64,000 nucleotides of DNA, taken from assembly GCA_030684575.1 (NCBI GenBank), contig JAUXVD010000003.1, forward strand, positions 338,233 to 402,232. The letters run 5' to 3'. The position numbers and the translations under genes were made by a program. Position 1 is the stretch's first letter. Each line of letters begins with the position of its first letter. The notes under the pieces were generated by a model, which made no database searches, was not told the DNA's origin, and saw only the letters and a program-made list of their open reading frames with translations. Shown piece by piece: positions 8,672 through 18,101 of this stretch. Source of the stretch: Nitrospirota bacterium. GTDB taxonomy: Bacteria > Nitrospirota > Nitrospiria > Nitrospirales > Nitrospiraceae.

Positions 8672-8769
8672 TCTACCGGTGAACGATAGACTGGGTCTCC
8701 TACACATCGCCTAGTTCCTATGTTATGTGAGGGGTCGTCCGGTGGACGAGCCCTATTGAGAGGACCCGG

Positions 8770-10413
8770 ATGAAGAGTCACCCCACAACGTTCGAAGCCC
8801 CGCTGCCTTCTGTTTCCGTGATGTCTCAGACTCGACTGCTGGTGGGCATGAGCGCTTGGGTCTTCTGGGGCGTGCTGGCCGTTGTGCTGGCAGCTCTGGG
8901 CTATCTCTACGCAGACAGCCTGGGCGTGCTGGCGCAGTCCTGGTTGGAAGATGACAATTACAGTCATGGGCCGTTCATTCCGCTGATCTCGCTGTACCTG
9001 ATTTGGCTTCGACGGAATCAGTTGCATATTGTCGAGCGACGTGGCGCCTGGTGGGGGCTCCCGATAACCGCAGTAGGACTCATTGTGTATGTCGTCGGCG
9101 AGTTTGCCTCCATGCATGCGGTGGTCCAGCTCTCGTTATGGGTTGTGATCGTGGGGTTGCTGACGTGCGTTATCGGACTGTCCGGGATCCGCCTGCTGGC
9201 CTTTCCCTTGCTGTACCTTCTCGCCGCCATTCCGATGCCGGAGTTTCTGCAGGGGGAACTGTCCAATCGTCTCCAGTTGTGGTCTTCGGCCTTGGGGATC
9301 GGATGTCTCCAATTCATCGGAGTCATGGCCTACCGGGAAGGCAACGTAATCGATCTGGGGCCGATACAACTGCAAGTCGTCGAGGCCTGCAGCGGACTCC
9401 GGTATCTGTTCCCCCTCACGGCCCTCACCTTGCTCGTGGCCTATCTCTATCGAGAATCCCTCTGGAAGCGGGTGCTGCTTGTGCTGTCCAGTATTCCCAT
9501 CTCGATACTCCTCAACGGTTTCCGGATCGGCACCATCGGCCTGTTAGTCGAGACCTATGGCAAGAGTGCGGCAGACGGCTTCAGCCATTTCTTTGAGGGT
9601 TGGATCTTCTTCGTGGCAAGTTTAGGCCTGCTCTGTGCCGAGATGTGGCTCTTGTCCCGCGTTGGGTCGACCTCACCAAGGCGTCCATTTAGCGAATTGA
9701 TCGGCCCTCCCTCAGTGAAGGCGGGTGGATCGGAGAGGACACATGCAGACGCATCGGCTGATCGCGTGTCTCCCGCTCCTCTGCTGGCGGGAGGCGTCTT
9801 GCTCATAGTGGCGGTCTTGGCTGCTCCATCAGTCGCCCCGCACGAGTTTCCTGCTCCTGCGCGGCAGTCGTTGCTCGACTTTCCCTTGCAGCTCGGTGAA
9901 TGGGCCGGCGTTTCTTCTGTCATGGAGCGACAGTACCTCGACGCCTTGCAATTGGACGATTACGTGCTTGCGGACTACAGCGCGGGGGAGAAGGTTCCAG
10001 TCAACCTGTACGTGGCCTATTATCGCTCGCCGAAAAAAGGCCGCTCGTCGCATTCCCCCCGGCAGTGTATTCCCGGCGGGGGCTGGGAGATTACCTCCTT
10101 CGAGCCGTTGAGGCTGGACCAGCGGTTAGACATGGCCAAGGCGTTGGAGGTCAATCGTCTGGTGATTCAGAAGGGCGGCCAGAAACAGATTGTGTACTAC
10201 TGGTTCAAACAACGTGATCGCTGGTTCACCAGCGAGTATGGCGTGAAATTTTATCTTTTTTGGGATTCCTTGACCCGCCACAGGGCAGACGGCGCGCTCG
10301 TGCGTCTCGTGTCCGGCGTCAATGCCGGCGAGACGGAGGCCAGAGTCGATGCGCGTCTACAGACCATGGCCGGTCTCGTGACACCGCTGTTAGACCGTTA
10401 TGTTCCAGATTAA
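8770..10413 (+). CDS. Exosortase fused to EpsI domain (XrtD-like)
   Basis: The 547-residue protein has an N-terminal eight-helix exosortase (EpsH/XrtA family) with the transpeptidase-like triad visible: Cys207 in VEACSGLRYLF, Arg252 in NGFRIG and His273 in SHFFEGW. From about residue 340 a soluble periplasmic EpsI (DUF3485) domain follows, with YYRSPKKGRSSHSPRQCIPGGGWEI. Exosortases cleave C-terminal PEP-CTERM-like tripartite signals and anchor or release the protein at the surface. Exosortase-EpsI fusions are known for the VPLPA-CTERM-specific type (XrtD), and a VPVPA-type tail is present at the end of the gene at 28373-29135. It is first of the operon 8770-20346 and lies three bases before the WecA-like gene. 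Confidence 0.88.
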   Translation: MKSHPTTFEAPLPSVSVMSQTRLLVGMSAWVFWGVLAVVLAALGYLYADSLGVLAQSWLEDDNYSHGPFIPLISLYLIWLRRNQLHIVERRGAWWGLPITAVGLIVYVVGEFASMHAVVQLSLWVVIVGLLTCVIGLSGIRLLAFPLLYLLAAIPMPEFLQGELSNRLQLWSSALGIGCLQFIGVMAYREGNVIDLGPIQLQVVEACSGLRYLFPLTALTLLVAYLYRESLWKRVLLVLSSIPISILLNGFRIGTIGLLVETYGKSAADGFSHFFEGWIFFVASLGLLCAEMWLLSRVGSTSPRRPFSELIGPPSVKAGGSERTHADASADRVSPAPLLAGGVLLIVAVLAAPSVAPHEFPAPARQSLLDFPLQLGEWAGVSSVMERQYLDALQLDDYVLADYSAGEKVPVNLYVAYYRSPKKGRSSHSPRQCIPGGGWEITSFEPLRLDQRLDMAKALEVNRLVIQKGGQKQIVYYWFKQRDRWFTSEYGVKFYLFWDSLTRHRADGALVRLVSGVNAGETEARVDARLQTMAGLVTPLLDRYVPD

Positions 10414-10416
10414 GGA

Positions 10417-12054
10417 ATGACGGATATGGGCACGGCGATATTTTTCAGCTTCATGGGATCGTTGATCATCTGTATGGCATTGATTCCGGCGTTGACGGCG
10501 TCAGCCTGGCGGCTCCAGTTCGTCGATATTCCCCGCGAACGGCATGCCCATGACGCGCCGATCGCGAAAGTCGGAGGTATCGCGTTTGCGGTCGCGACCT
10601 TTGCTGCAGTTTTGTTGTGGTCGCCCAAGGAACAGTTGATTTTGATCAGTCTGCTTGGCGGCGCGGTCATTCTTCTTTTCGGCATGTGGGATGACCGGAT
10701 CGGTCTCAACCATCGCATGAAGTTTTGCGGGCAAATGCTGGCTGCAGCGATTGTCGTCGGGTTGGCGGGTGTTCGTCTGACAACAGTACCCTTCATGGAT
10801 GAGACCCTGCTTCCCTTCTGGTTAGCCGTTCCACTCACTGTTCTGGTGATCGTGGGAGTGACGAATGCCGTCAACCTGGCGGACGGACTCGATGGTTTGG
10901 CCGGCGGGTTGTCCTTGCTCAGCTTTGCGGGCATTGCCTACCTCGCGTACCAGGCGAACGAGCCGCTGCTGGTGCTGTTGATGGTATCGGTCCTGGGAGG
11001 GCTGTTGGGATTTCTCCGCTTCAACACCTATCCGGCCAAGATCTTCATGGGCGATGCCGGGAGCCAGTTTCTGGGCCACTATCTGGCTGTGGCCGCTATT
11101 TTGCTGACCGATTCCGGCAGGACGCTCTACAGCCCCTTGCTGGCGCTGTTTATTTGGGGCGTGCCCCTGCTGGATACGATCGGGGTGATGGGGCAACGTT
11201 TGTTGGAAGGCCGGTCCCCGTTCATCGGCGATCGCAACCACATCCATCACAAGTTGCTGGCCAGAGGGTTGACCCATGGACAAGCCGTCACGGTGATCTA
11301 CCTCGCTCATGGCGCGATGGTGAGTTGCGCCTATTTATTACGGTGGCAGTCGGATGCCGTCCTATTGGGTATCTACCTCTTCTGTGCCGCGGCGATTCTC
11401 TCCATGTTCGTTCGATCGCGCCAGCCGACGACGTTGGCGATCAAGCCCACAAAAACGAACGGCTCCACACAAGCAACGGACCAACGATCGCAGGTCCGAA
11501 TTGGAGTATGGGCACTTGCGGCGATTCAAGTGGCAGTGCCTCTCTATCTCATCGCATCGGTGGCGATGCCGAGGGAGATTCCCTGGGACGCCGGGATGAT
11601 CGCTGCGGGATTGCTGGTAGCCCTGTTAGGTTCAATGGCGGCAGGCCGCGGAACGCCATGGGCCGTGCGGATGGGTTTGTATGTCGGGAGCACCTGCCTG
11701 ATGTATTACAGCGAAATCTCCCCGCGCCTTTCCGGCCCCGAGATGATGACGCCCGTCAATATCGGGTTCGTGATCTTAGCGGGACTCGTCGTGTTGACCA
11801 TTCGATTTGCCGGGGAGGACCGGTTTCAAACGACGCCGTTGGACTACTTGATTGTTTTATTGGCCGTCGTGATGCCGTTCTTGCCGGACATGACTGCGGG
11901 CGAAGTGCCGGTCAGTCTTCTTGCGGCAAAACTGATTGTGTTGTTCTTTTCATTTGAGCTGCTGCTCCATATCTATGCTTCAGCGGCCACCCGCTTGGGT
12001 TGGGTTTCTGCCTGGATGTTGGGCGGGTTGGTGTTACGAGCCTGGTGGTTATGA
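10417..12054 (+). CDS. WecA/MraY-type undecaprenyl-phosphate sugar-1-phosphate transferase
   Basis: This 545-residue polytopic enzyme carries the family signatures NAVNLADGLDGLAGG (residues 150-164, catalytic Asp-Asp type), FMGDAGSQFLG (near 210) and GDRNHIHHKLL (near 270). It would transfer a GlcNAc-1-P-like group from a UDP sugar to undecaprenyl phosphate, the first step of lipid-linked glycan synthesis at the inner membrane. It is longer than WecA (about 360 aa). The extra 200 residues at the C-terminus form further hydrophobic helices with no recognised motif, a feature seen in EPS-locus homologues. It starts three bases after the exosortase stop. Confidence 0.85.
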   Translation: MTDMGTAIFFSFMGSLIICMALIPALTASAWRLQFVDIPRERHAHDAPIAKVGGIAFAVATFAAVLLWSPKEQLILISLLGGAVILLFGMWDDRIGLNHRMKFCGQMLAAAIVVGLAGVRLTTVPFMDETLLPFWLAVPLTVLVIVGVTNAVNLADGLDGLAGGLSLLSFAGIAYLAYQANEPLLVLLMVSVLGGLLGFLRFNTYPAKIFMGDAGSQFLGHYLAVAAILLTDSGRTLYSPLLALFIWGVPLLDTIGVMGQRLLEGRSPFIGDRNHIHHKLLARGLTHGQAVTVIYLAHGAMVSCAYLLRWQSDAVLLGIYLFCAAAILSMFVRSRQPTTLAIKPTKTNGSTQATDQRSQVRIGVWALAAIQVAVPLYLIASVAMPREIPWDAGMIAAGLLVALLGSMAAGRGTPWAVRMGLYVGSTCLMYYSEISPRLSGPEMMTPVNIGFVILAGLVVLTIRFAGEDRFQTTPLDYLIVLLAVVMPFLPDMTAGEVPVSLLAAKLIVLFFSFELLLHIYASAATRLGWVSAWMLGGLVLRAWWL

Positions 12055-12082
12055 TCGGATCGTGGAAGGGGAGGCAGATGTC

Positions 12083-14470
12083 ATGAAACAGGGGATAGCT
12101 CTCGTACTGGTCGTTCTGATGATGAGCGGGACTCTCGGCTGCGGGGGTCCCGAAGAGCACAAAACCAAATATCGCTTACGCGCGCAAGAATATTTTGAGC
12201 AGGGCAATTTCCCCAAAGCCCGCGTGGCGATTCGAAACGTCCTGAAGATCGATCCCAAAGACGTCGAAGCCTATTTCCTCTATGCACAAGTGGAGGAAAA
12301 GGAGCGCAATTGGCGCAACGCCCTGGCAGGGTATCAACAGGTCGTGGAATTGAGTCCGGAGCATAATCGCGCATTGATTAAACTGGCCAAATTTTATCTG
12401 GAGGCGCGCGCCCTTGAGCAGGTGACCCAAATCACGGACCGGATTCTGGCGAAGGCGCCAAACCATGTTCCTGCGCAGGCGTTGCAAATCGCTGTGACGG
12501 CGGTCACCGGCAAGCTCGATGAGGCCATCGGTCGAGCCGAGCAGTTGATCGCAGCGGCGCCGGCCGACACCGATGCCGTGCTGCTCATTGCTTCGCTCTA
12601 TACCGCCAATCAACGAGGGGAGGAGGCGGTGCCGCTGCTTAGGCGATCCCTGGAGACTCAGCCAGGCAATCTCGAACTGCTCGATGCTCTGTCCTCGACT
12701 TTGATCAAGCAGGGCCATATGGACGAAGCGGCGGCGACGCTGCAGCAGATTACTGAGCTGGAGCCGACGGTTCTGAATCACCGGTGGCGACAGGCAGCGG
12801 TTTACGATCAACAACAGCGATACGACAAAGCCGAAGCCGTGCTCAAGGAAACGGTGCAACTCGACCCTGAGGATGAAACACGCCGATTGGCGCTTGTCGA
12901 ATATGTGGCCAAGCGCCGTGGAGTCGAGCAGGCGGAATTGTCTCTGCTTGAGGCGCGCAAGGCATTGCCGCGTGCCGGCAAACTCTGGTTTGCCCTTGCG
13001 AATCTCTATGAATCGACTCAACGGACGGATAAAGCCCGCGAGACCTATCAGGCGATTCAGAAAGAGTATCAAAAGAAACCCGAAGGGCTTGAGGCGCAGG
13101 TCAAACTCGCCGGGCTCGATTGGGCAGCGGGTAAGACGGACGAGGCGGAGCGGCAGCTTCAAGACGTGTTGAAGGAAAATGCCCGATCGACGGATGCCTT
13201 GCTCTTGCGGGGAAAGATCGCTTTGCAGCGCGGGAACGGTAAGGACGCCACACAGGATTTCCGGTCCGTACTGAAGGACCAGCCTGAGTCGGCTGACGGG
13301 CATCTGTTGCTTGCGCGAGCCTACTTGATGACGGGTGAAACGACGCTCGCCCGCGAGAGTTTGGGTGGAGCGCTCAGCTTGAAGCCGGCGTTGATGGAAG
13401 CCCAGCTGATGCTGGCGGGACTGGATGCGTCCGTTGGACATACCAAAGAAGCACGAGAACGCTTGGAGCCGCTCGTCGCTCGCAATCCCGGTAACGTCAC
13501 CCTGTTAGGCATGATGTTTCAGTTGCAGACACAGGAGAAGGATTGGGGACAGAGTCAGGAGACGTTGACGAAACTGAGAACAGCCGGTGCGGACCAGACA
13601 GCCGCTGATTTAGCGGAGGGGCATGTCGCCTTGGCCCAACAGCAATGGGACAAGGCGGAAGCCGCCTATTCCCGAGCCGCCGAGCAACGGCCACTCGCAC
13701 CGGAACCGCTCCTGGCCCTGGTGCAGCTTGGGATCAAGCGTGGACAGGTTGCTCAGGTGCAATCTCGACTTGAAGCATTGATAGCGGCCCATCCCGATCA
13801 TCCCTTCGCGGATGGATTTTTTGGCGAGCTGTTGCTGACGAGGGGAGATACCGCTGCGGCCATCGCGCATTTTGAGGCTGCGGCGCGTCTGAATCCGAAA
13901 TGGAGTACCCCTTGGGTTCACCTGGCCCGCTATCACTACGCGGGAAAACGCCTGACGGAGGGGGACGAGTTCCTGCGCAAAGGGCTTCAAGAGAGCCCGG
14001 ACAATGAACAGATGCGCTTGCTGTTGGCGGTGAGTCTCGATGCGCAGCGCCGGTTCGACGAGGCCATTGCCCATTACGAGACGGTGTTAAAGACGAGTCC
14101 GAAGTCGATGCTGGCGGCGAACAATCTCGCAGCGACATTGATCGATCACAAAAGCGATTCGAAAAGTCTTGAGCGAGCTCTGACGCTGAGCCGGGCCTTT
14201 GAGTCGCAGACGCCGAATCCCTATCTGCTCGATACCTTGGGGTGGGCACATTATAAGCTGGACCATGGGAACGATGCGGTGCGCTTGCTGAAGCAAGCCA
14301 CGGCCTTGGCACCGGACCATCCGGTGCTGAACTACCATCTTGGCGCGGCACTATCGAAGTCTGGACATCCTGGCGATGCGCTCGTGTATTTGAAAAAGGC
14401 GGTGGCGGCAGGAACCCCGTTTGAGGGATTGGACGCAGCCAAAGCATTGCTGGCGGAGGTGGCGGGATGA
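12083..14470 (+). CDS. prsT: PrsT-like TPR-repeat lipoprotein of the exosortase locus
   Basis: From ATG 12083 the protein has 795 aa. An in-frame opening from 11936 is rejected because it overlaps the previous gene and hides the signal peptide. The N-terminus MKQGIALVLVVLMMSGTLGCG is a lipoprotein signal with lipobox T-L-G-C. The remainder is almost entirely tetratricopeptide repeats (for example AYFLYAQVEEKERNWRNAL and SKSLERALTLSRAFE). Large TPR lipoproteins of this kind (PrsT) are constant members of PEP-CTERM/exosortase polysaccharide loci and probably act as scaffolds for polymer export or protein sorting. The stop overlaps the start of the export gene (ATGA-type overlap). Confidence 0.85.
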   Translation: MKQGIALVLVVLMMSGTLGCGGPEEHKTKYRLRAQEYFEQGNFPKARVAIRNVLKIDPKDVEAYFLYAQVEEKERNWRNALAGYQQVVELSPEHNRALIKLAKFYLEARALEQVTQITDRILAKAPNHVPAQALQIAVTAVTGKLDEAIGRAEQLIAAAPADTDAVLLIASLYTANQRGEEAVPLLRRSLETQPGNLELLDALSSTLIKQGHMDEAAATLQQITELEPTVLNHRWRQAAVYDQQQRYDKAEAVLKETVQLDPEDETRRLALVEYVAKRRGVEQAELSLLEARKALPRAGKLWFALANLYESTQRTDKARETYQAIQKEYQKKPEGLEAQVKLAGLDWAAGKTDEAERQLQDVLKENARSTDALLLRGKIALQRGNGKDATQDFRSVLKDQPESADGHLLLARAYLMTGETTLARESLGGALSLKPALMEAQLMLAGLDASVGHTKEARERLEPLVARNPGNVTLLGMMFQLQTQEKDWGQSQETLTKLRTAGADQTAADLAEGHVALAQQQWDKAEAAYSRAAEQRPLAPEPLLALVQLGIKRGQVAQVQSRLEALIAAHPDHPFADGFFGELLLTRGDTAAAIAHFEAAARLNPKWSTPWVHLARYHYAGKRLTEGDEFLRKGLQESPDNEQMRLLLAVSLDAQRRFDEAIAHYETVLKTSPKSMLAANNLAATLIDHKSDSKSLERALTLSRAFESQTPNPYLLDTLGWAHYKLDHGNDAVRLLKQATALAPDHPVLNYHLGAALSKSGHPGDALVYLKKAVAAGTPFEGLDAAKALLAEVAG

Positions 14471-15069
14471 GAGCGTTTCTCCAAAATATGTTGGCGCAGG
14501 GGTTTGTCAGTGGGGCGATCGTCATAGGAGGACTCTGTCTGTTCGGAAACAACCAGGTCTTCGCGGCAGAGACGGCGGTCGCCGAACCCAGCTACCTGCT
14601 CGGCCCGGAAGACGTGCTGAAGGTCGCGGTGTGGAAGGATGAACAGCTCACGCAGGAAACGGTGGTGCGCCCCGACGGGATGATCACCTTCCCGCTCATT
14701 GGAGACGTGTCCGCAACGGGCCGTACAGCAGAGGATGTGCGCCTAGAAATTGCGAAACGGCTGAGCAAGTTTCTCCCGAATCCCAATGTCACGGTCTCTG
14801 TGCTCAAAGTGCTGAGTAACCGCATCTATGTGCTCGGGCGAGTGAACAAGCCCGGAGAGTATCTGGTCGGCCACTACACCGATGTGTTGCAAGCGTTGAG
14901 TATGGCAGGAGGCCTCACGCCCTATGCATCTGAGAACGACATCAAGATCATGCGGCGTGGCGGAGCCAATCAGCAGGTCTTTCATTTCAGATATGGAGAT
15001 ATGCAGAAGGAGAAAGACCTGAGGCAGAATATTTTGTTGCAGCGTGGCGACGTGGTGATGGTGCCGTGA
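14467..15069 (+). CDS. Wza/EpsA-type polysaccharide export protein (Poly_export + SLBB)
   Basis: A 200-residue secreted protein: a signal peptide to about residue 35 (cleavage near VFAAE), then YLLGPEDVLKVAVWKDEQLTQETVVRPDG, the polysaccharide-export domain, and an SLBB domain (NRIYVLGRVNKPGEYLVG). No Cys lipobox is visible, unlike E. coli Wza, and at 200 aa it is the short form typical of exosortase loci. It should form the outer-membrane or periplasmic export channel. It overlaps prsT by four bases, and the barrel protein gene begins five bases after its stop. Confidence 0.88.
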   Translation: MRAFLQNMLAQGFVSGAIVIGGLCLFGNNQVFAAETAVAEPSYLLGPEDVLKVAVWKDEQLTQETVVRPDGMITFPLIGDVSATGRTAEDVRLEIAKRLSKFLPNPNVTVSVLKVLSNRIYVLGRVNKPGEYLVGHYTDVLQALSMAGGLTPYASENDIKIMRRGGANQQVFHFRYGDMQKEKDLRQNILLQRGDVVMVP

Positions 15070-15073
15070 CCGA

Positions 15074-16306
15074 ATGGAACCACCGAATGTCGGATTCAAT
15101 CGTTCGTCCCTGGGAACCCGACTGCGGGTACGCCTGTTCGCGTGCCTGTGTGTTGCGATGCTGACGGCAGCCGGTGTGCAAGGCGAAGCAGGCGCAGCAG
15201 AGTGGTCGGCGGAGCCGTCGTTGAGTGTGAAAGGCGAGTACAACAGTAATTTATTGTTGTTCAACGGCAACAATGAAGTGTGGGGCCACTGGGTCAGTCC
15301 CGCCTTGAAATTCAAGGGCTCCACCGAATCCTTGGAGGTGGAAGGGAACGTGAAGAGCGACTTCGTTCAATACTACGGTCAAGAGGACAGAGGCCTGACG
15401 AATCTATATTTTCCGTTACGGTCGTCCTATCGCTCGGATCGCCATACAGTAGGATTCGAGGGAGGTTTCACCAGGGACAACACGTTGATGACTGAATTGA
15501 AACAGACCGGACTCGTCTTGGGTTTCACCCAACGAAGTCTGTGGACGGCCATGCCCAGTTGGAAGGTTGGCATCACCGAGCGGCTGTCCTGGCAAAGCAG
15601 TTATCAATTCATGGATGCGCAGTACGAAAACGGACGTCGTTTAGGCCTCGTGGATTATCAAGTTCACGGGGGGACGACGGGGCCGACCTATAACCTCGGT
15701 CTGTTGGATCAAGTCCAACTCACCGGCGAATACACGTTGGTTCGCACGCCCTTCATCAAACAAGACTCGACGTATTACGGCCTGCAAGGCGGATGGACCC
15801 ATGATTTCGGCCACGAGGTCACCGGCTCTCTATCTGGAGGCATCCGGTTCGTACGCTCGACGCAGGAGATCCCGGGAGGAGCCGTGACCGATCGTGAAAC
15901 CGTGTGGGTCTATAAGGGGACTCTCCGAAAACAGTTTGAGCGCACGACGATGCAAATGGACGTTAGCCGCGAGATCAATCCCAGCGGGTTCGGCCGATTG
16001 CTGCAGAGCGATCACGTGGGCGGATCGCTGTCGCACAACGTGACCGAAACCCTGAGCGCTTCATTGAACGGAGGCCTGTATTTTGTGTCCGGGGTCGAGA
16101 CCAATGCCTCGAGCGGCTCCGTGTCTCAGTCGAGGTTTTCCTCTATCAGCCCGAGCCTGTCGTGGAAGTTCAGCCCCTGGTGGACGCTGGATCTCTCGTA
16201 CACCTATGCCGAGCGTGCCGTCGGCAGTCTCAACCAATGGAATTTTGCCAATTCCACATTCGTCATGGTGACGTACGGAGGGCAGAAATGGTCGGTGTCC
16301 CAATGA
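15074..16306 (+). CDS. Exosortase-locus outer-membrane beta-barrel protein (TIGR03016-like)
   Basis: This 410-residue protein has a signal peptide (residues 18-42, ending GAGAAEW). It then shows alternating aromatic/hydrophobic beta strands such as SVKGEYNSNLLLF, LKFKGSTESLEVEGNVKSDFVQYYG and SLSYTYAERAVGS-like segments, as in the PEP-CTERM system associated barrel family. It ends with a hydrophobic strand (MVTYGGQKWSVSQ). A porin-like or exporter-associated role in the outer membrane is likely. The 3' end overlaps the Wzz gene by 19 bases if the latter starts at 16288. Confidence 0.75.
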   Translation: MEPPNVGFNRSSLGTRLRVRLFACLCVAMLTAAGVQGEAGAAEWSAEPSLSVKGEYNSNLLLFNGNNEVWGHWVSPALKFKGSTESLEVEGNVKSDFVQYYGQEDRGLTNLYFPLRSSYRSDRHTVGFEGGFTRDNTLMTELKQTGLVLGFTQRSLWTAMPSWKVGITERLSWQSSYQFMDAQYENGRRLGLVDYQVHGGTTGPTYNLGLLDQVQLTGEYTLVRTPFIKQDSTYYGLQGGWTHDFGHEVTGSLSGGIRFVRSTQEIPGGAVTDRETVWVYKGTLRKQFERTTMQMDVSREINPSGFGRLLQSDHVGGSLSHNVTETLSASLNGGLYFVSGVETNASSGSVSQSRFSSISPSLSWKFSPWWTLDLSYTYAERAVGSLNQWNFANSTFVMVTYGGQKWSVSQ

Positions 16307-18078
16307 ACAGCGGACGTGCGCCACAGACTCCACGAGCCGTGGCGGCTCCCACAAAAGATCTCTACGACTATCTGGCCCTGCTGCGACGTCGCAAGACCTT
16401 GATCCTCATGGTCGCCGCAGCGCTCTTGGCGGCCAGCGCCGCGCTGGCGTTTCTGCTGCCGGCGGTGTATCGGTCGACCGCGACGATTCTCATTGAAGAG
16501 CAGGAAATCCCGCCCGATCTCGTCCGGTCGGCCATCGCGACCTACGCCGATCAGCGCATCGAGACGATCAAGCAGCAAGTCTTGAGCCGTTCGACCTTGT
16601 GGCACATCGTCGAGCAATACGGCCTCTACAAGGATCTTCGGAAGCGAAACCCGACGGAAGAAGTTCTCGCTCGCTTCGTGAAGGATATCCAGATCGACGT
16701 GATGAACGTGAAGGTGATCGATAAGCGCACACAGAATCCTACCCAGGCGACGATTGCTTTTACACTGTTGTACGATGGCGAGAGCCCTGAGCTGGCACAG
16801 AAAGTGGCGAATGAGCTGACCAGCTTATTCCTGGGGGAAAATCTCAAGACCCGCGAGCGGCATGCGCAGGAAACCACCGCGTTCTTGAAACGCGAAGCCG
16901 AGAGTCTCTCGCATCATATCCAGGATCTGGAAGGCAAGCTGGCGGAGGTGAAGCAGCGAGCCGCCGGGGCGCTTCCCGAACTGGTGCAACTGAATATGCA
17001 GCTCCTGAGTTCGACCCAACGGGAAGTGATCGAGTCCGACCGGGATATCAGAAGTTTGAAAGAACGGAAAACCTACCTGGAAGGAGAGTTGGCCTCGCTG
17101 AAGCCGCATACACCCCTCATTAATGCGAGTGGCGACCGGATGCTGGACACGAGCGAGCGCTTGAAAGCGCTGAGAGCGCAATATGCCAGCGCCTCGGCCT
17201 ACCTCGAACCAGAGCATCCCGACCTCATCAAGATGAAACAGGAGCTGTCGTCGCTTGAGAAAGAGCCTGGCGCGACGGACGGGCGTGAGGAGCTGTCGAA
17301 GCGTCTGACGGCGGAGCAGGCGTCGCTCGCGGCACTGCGCGAGCGGATGGAAGCTTCGCACCCCGATGTGGTGAAAACGCAGAATGTCGTCGCCTCACTC
17401 GAACGAGAGCTGCAGGCCGTCTTAGCCATGCCGCCCAAGCCACTCACCGTGAAGCCGGAGAATCCAGCCTATATCAATATTCAGTCGCAGTTGGCATCGA
17501 CGACGGCGTCACTGCAATCTCTGGAAAAAGCACGGGTAGATCTGAAACGGCGATTGGAGGAGTATGCCAAGCGAGTGGAGACGACACCGACGATCGAGCC
17601 CGAATATCTCGATCTACTGCGTGATCGTGAAAACTCCGTGCGCAAATACCAGGAGATCACTTCTCGCTTAATGGAAGCGCAGGTCTCAGGTGAATTGGAA
17701 GTGCAGCGGAAGGGCGAGAGATTCTCATTGATCAATCCGCCAGAGCTGCCGGAAAAACCGGACCGGCCCAACCGTCTGGCGATTCTGCTGCTGGGTGCGT
17801 TTCTCGCCATCGCCGGAGGAGTGGGAACCGGTGTCGTTGCGGACAATGTGGATCGCACGATCTATACGTCCGACCAGCTTGGCCGCGCGATGGGGATGGC
17901 TCCGTTGGGCGTGATTCCCTATCTGCCGTCGGAGGACGAAGTCGTGCAGCTCGGACGCCGTCGAGCAGTTGTCGGCCTTGCCGGACTTGGTGTGGTGGTG
18001 GTTGGCGCAGTCGTCCTCCATCTGACATGGATGCCTCTGGATGTGTTGTGGTACACGATCATGAGAAAACTCGGCTGA
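16288..18078 (+). CDS. Wzz/GumC-type polysaccharide chain-length determinant
   Basis: I choose ATG 16288 because GGAGG sits six bases upstream; an ATG at 16303 is also possible. The 596-aa protein has a first transmembrane helix (LILMVAAALLAASAALAFLL, near residues 40-60), a long periplasmic coiled-coil region (about residues 150-470) and a second helix group near 530-590. A proline-rich PPELPEKPDRPNRLAIL precedes the C-terminal helix, which is the Wzz signature. A third hydrophobic stretch close to the C-terminus is characteristic of the exosortase-locus subgroup. It should control polymer length with the separate kinase encoded next. Confidence 0.87.
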   Translation: MVGVPMNSGRAPQTPRAVAAPTKDLYDYLALLRRRKTLILMVAAALLAASAALAFLLPAVYRSTATILIEEQEIPPDLVRSAIATYADQRIETIKQQVLSRSTLWHIVEQYGLYKDLRKRNPTEEVLARFVKDIQIDVMNVKVIDKRTQNPTQATIAFTLLYDGESPELAQKVANELTSLFLGENLKTRERHAQETTAFLKREAESLSHHIQDLEGKLAEVKQRAAGALPELVQLNMQLLSSTQREVIESDRDIRSLKERKTYLEGELASLKPHTPLINASGDRMLDTSERLKALRAQYASASAYLEPEHPDLIKMKQELSSLEKEPGATDGREELSKRLTAEQASLAALRERMEASHPDVVKTQNVVASLERELQAVLAMPPKPLTVKPENPAYINIQSQLASTTASLQSLEKARVDLKRRLEEYAKRVETTPTIEPEYLDLLRDRENSVRKYQEITSRLMEAQVSGELEVQRKGERFSLINPPELPEKPDRPNRLAILLLGAFLAIAGGVGTGVVADNVDRTIYTSDQLGRAMGMAPLGVIPYLPSEDEVVQLGRRRAVVGLAGLGVVVVGAVVLHLTWMPLDVLWYTIMRKLG

Positions 18079-18101
18079 GCGAGAGAGAAGGGGAGCGTCC
18101 G

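Noticed and set aside
11936..12082. N-terminal extension of the PrsT gene
   Set aside because: It overlaps the WecA-like gene and puts a non-signal sequence before a perfect lipoprotein signal at 12083.
16162..16287. Longer start for the Wzz gene
   Set aside because: It lies within the barrel protein gene; GGAGG six bases before ATG 16288 supports the shorter form.
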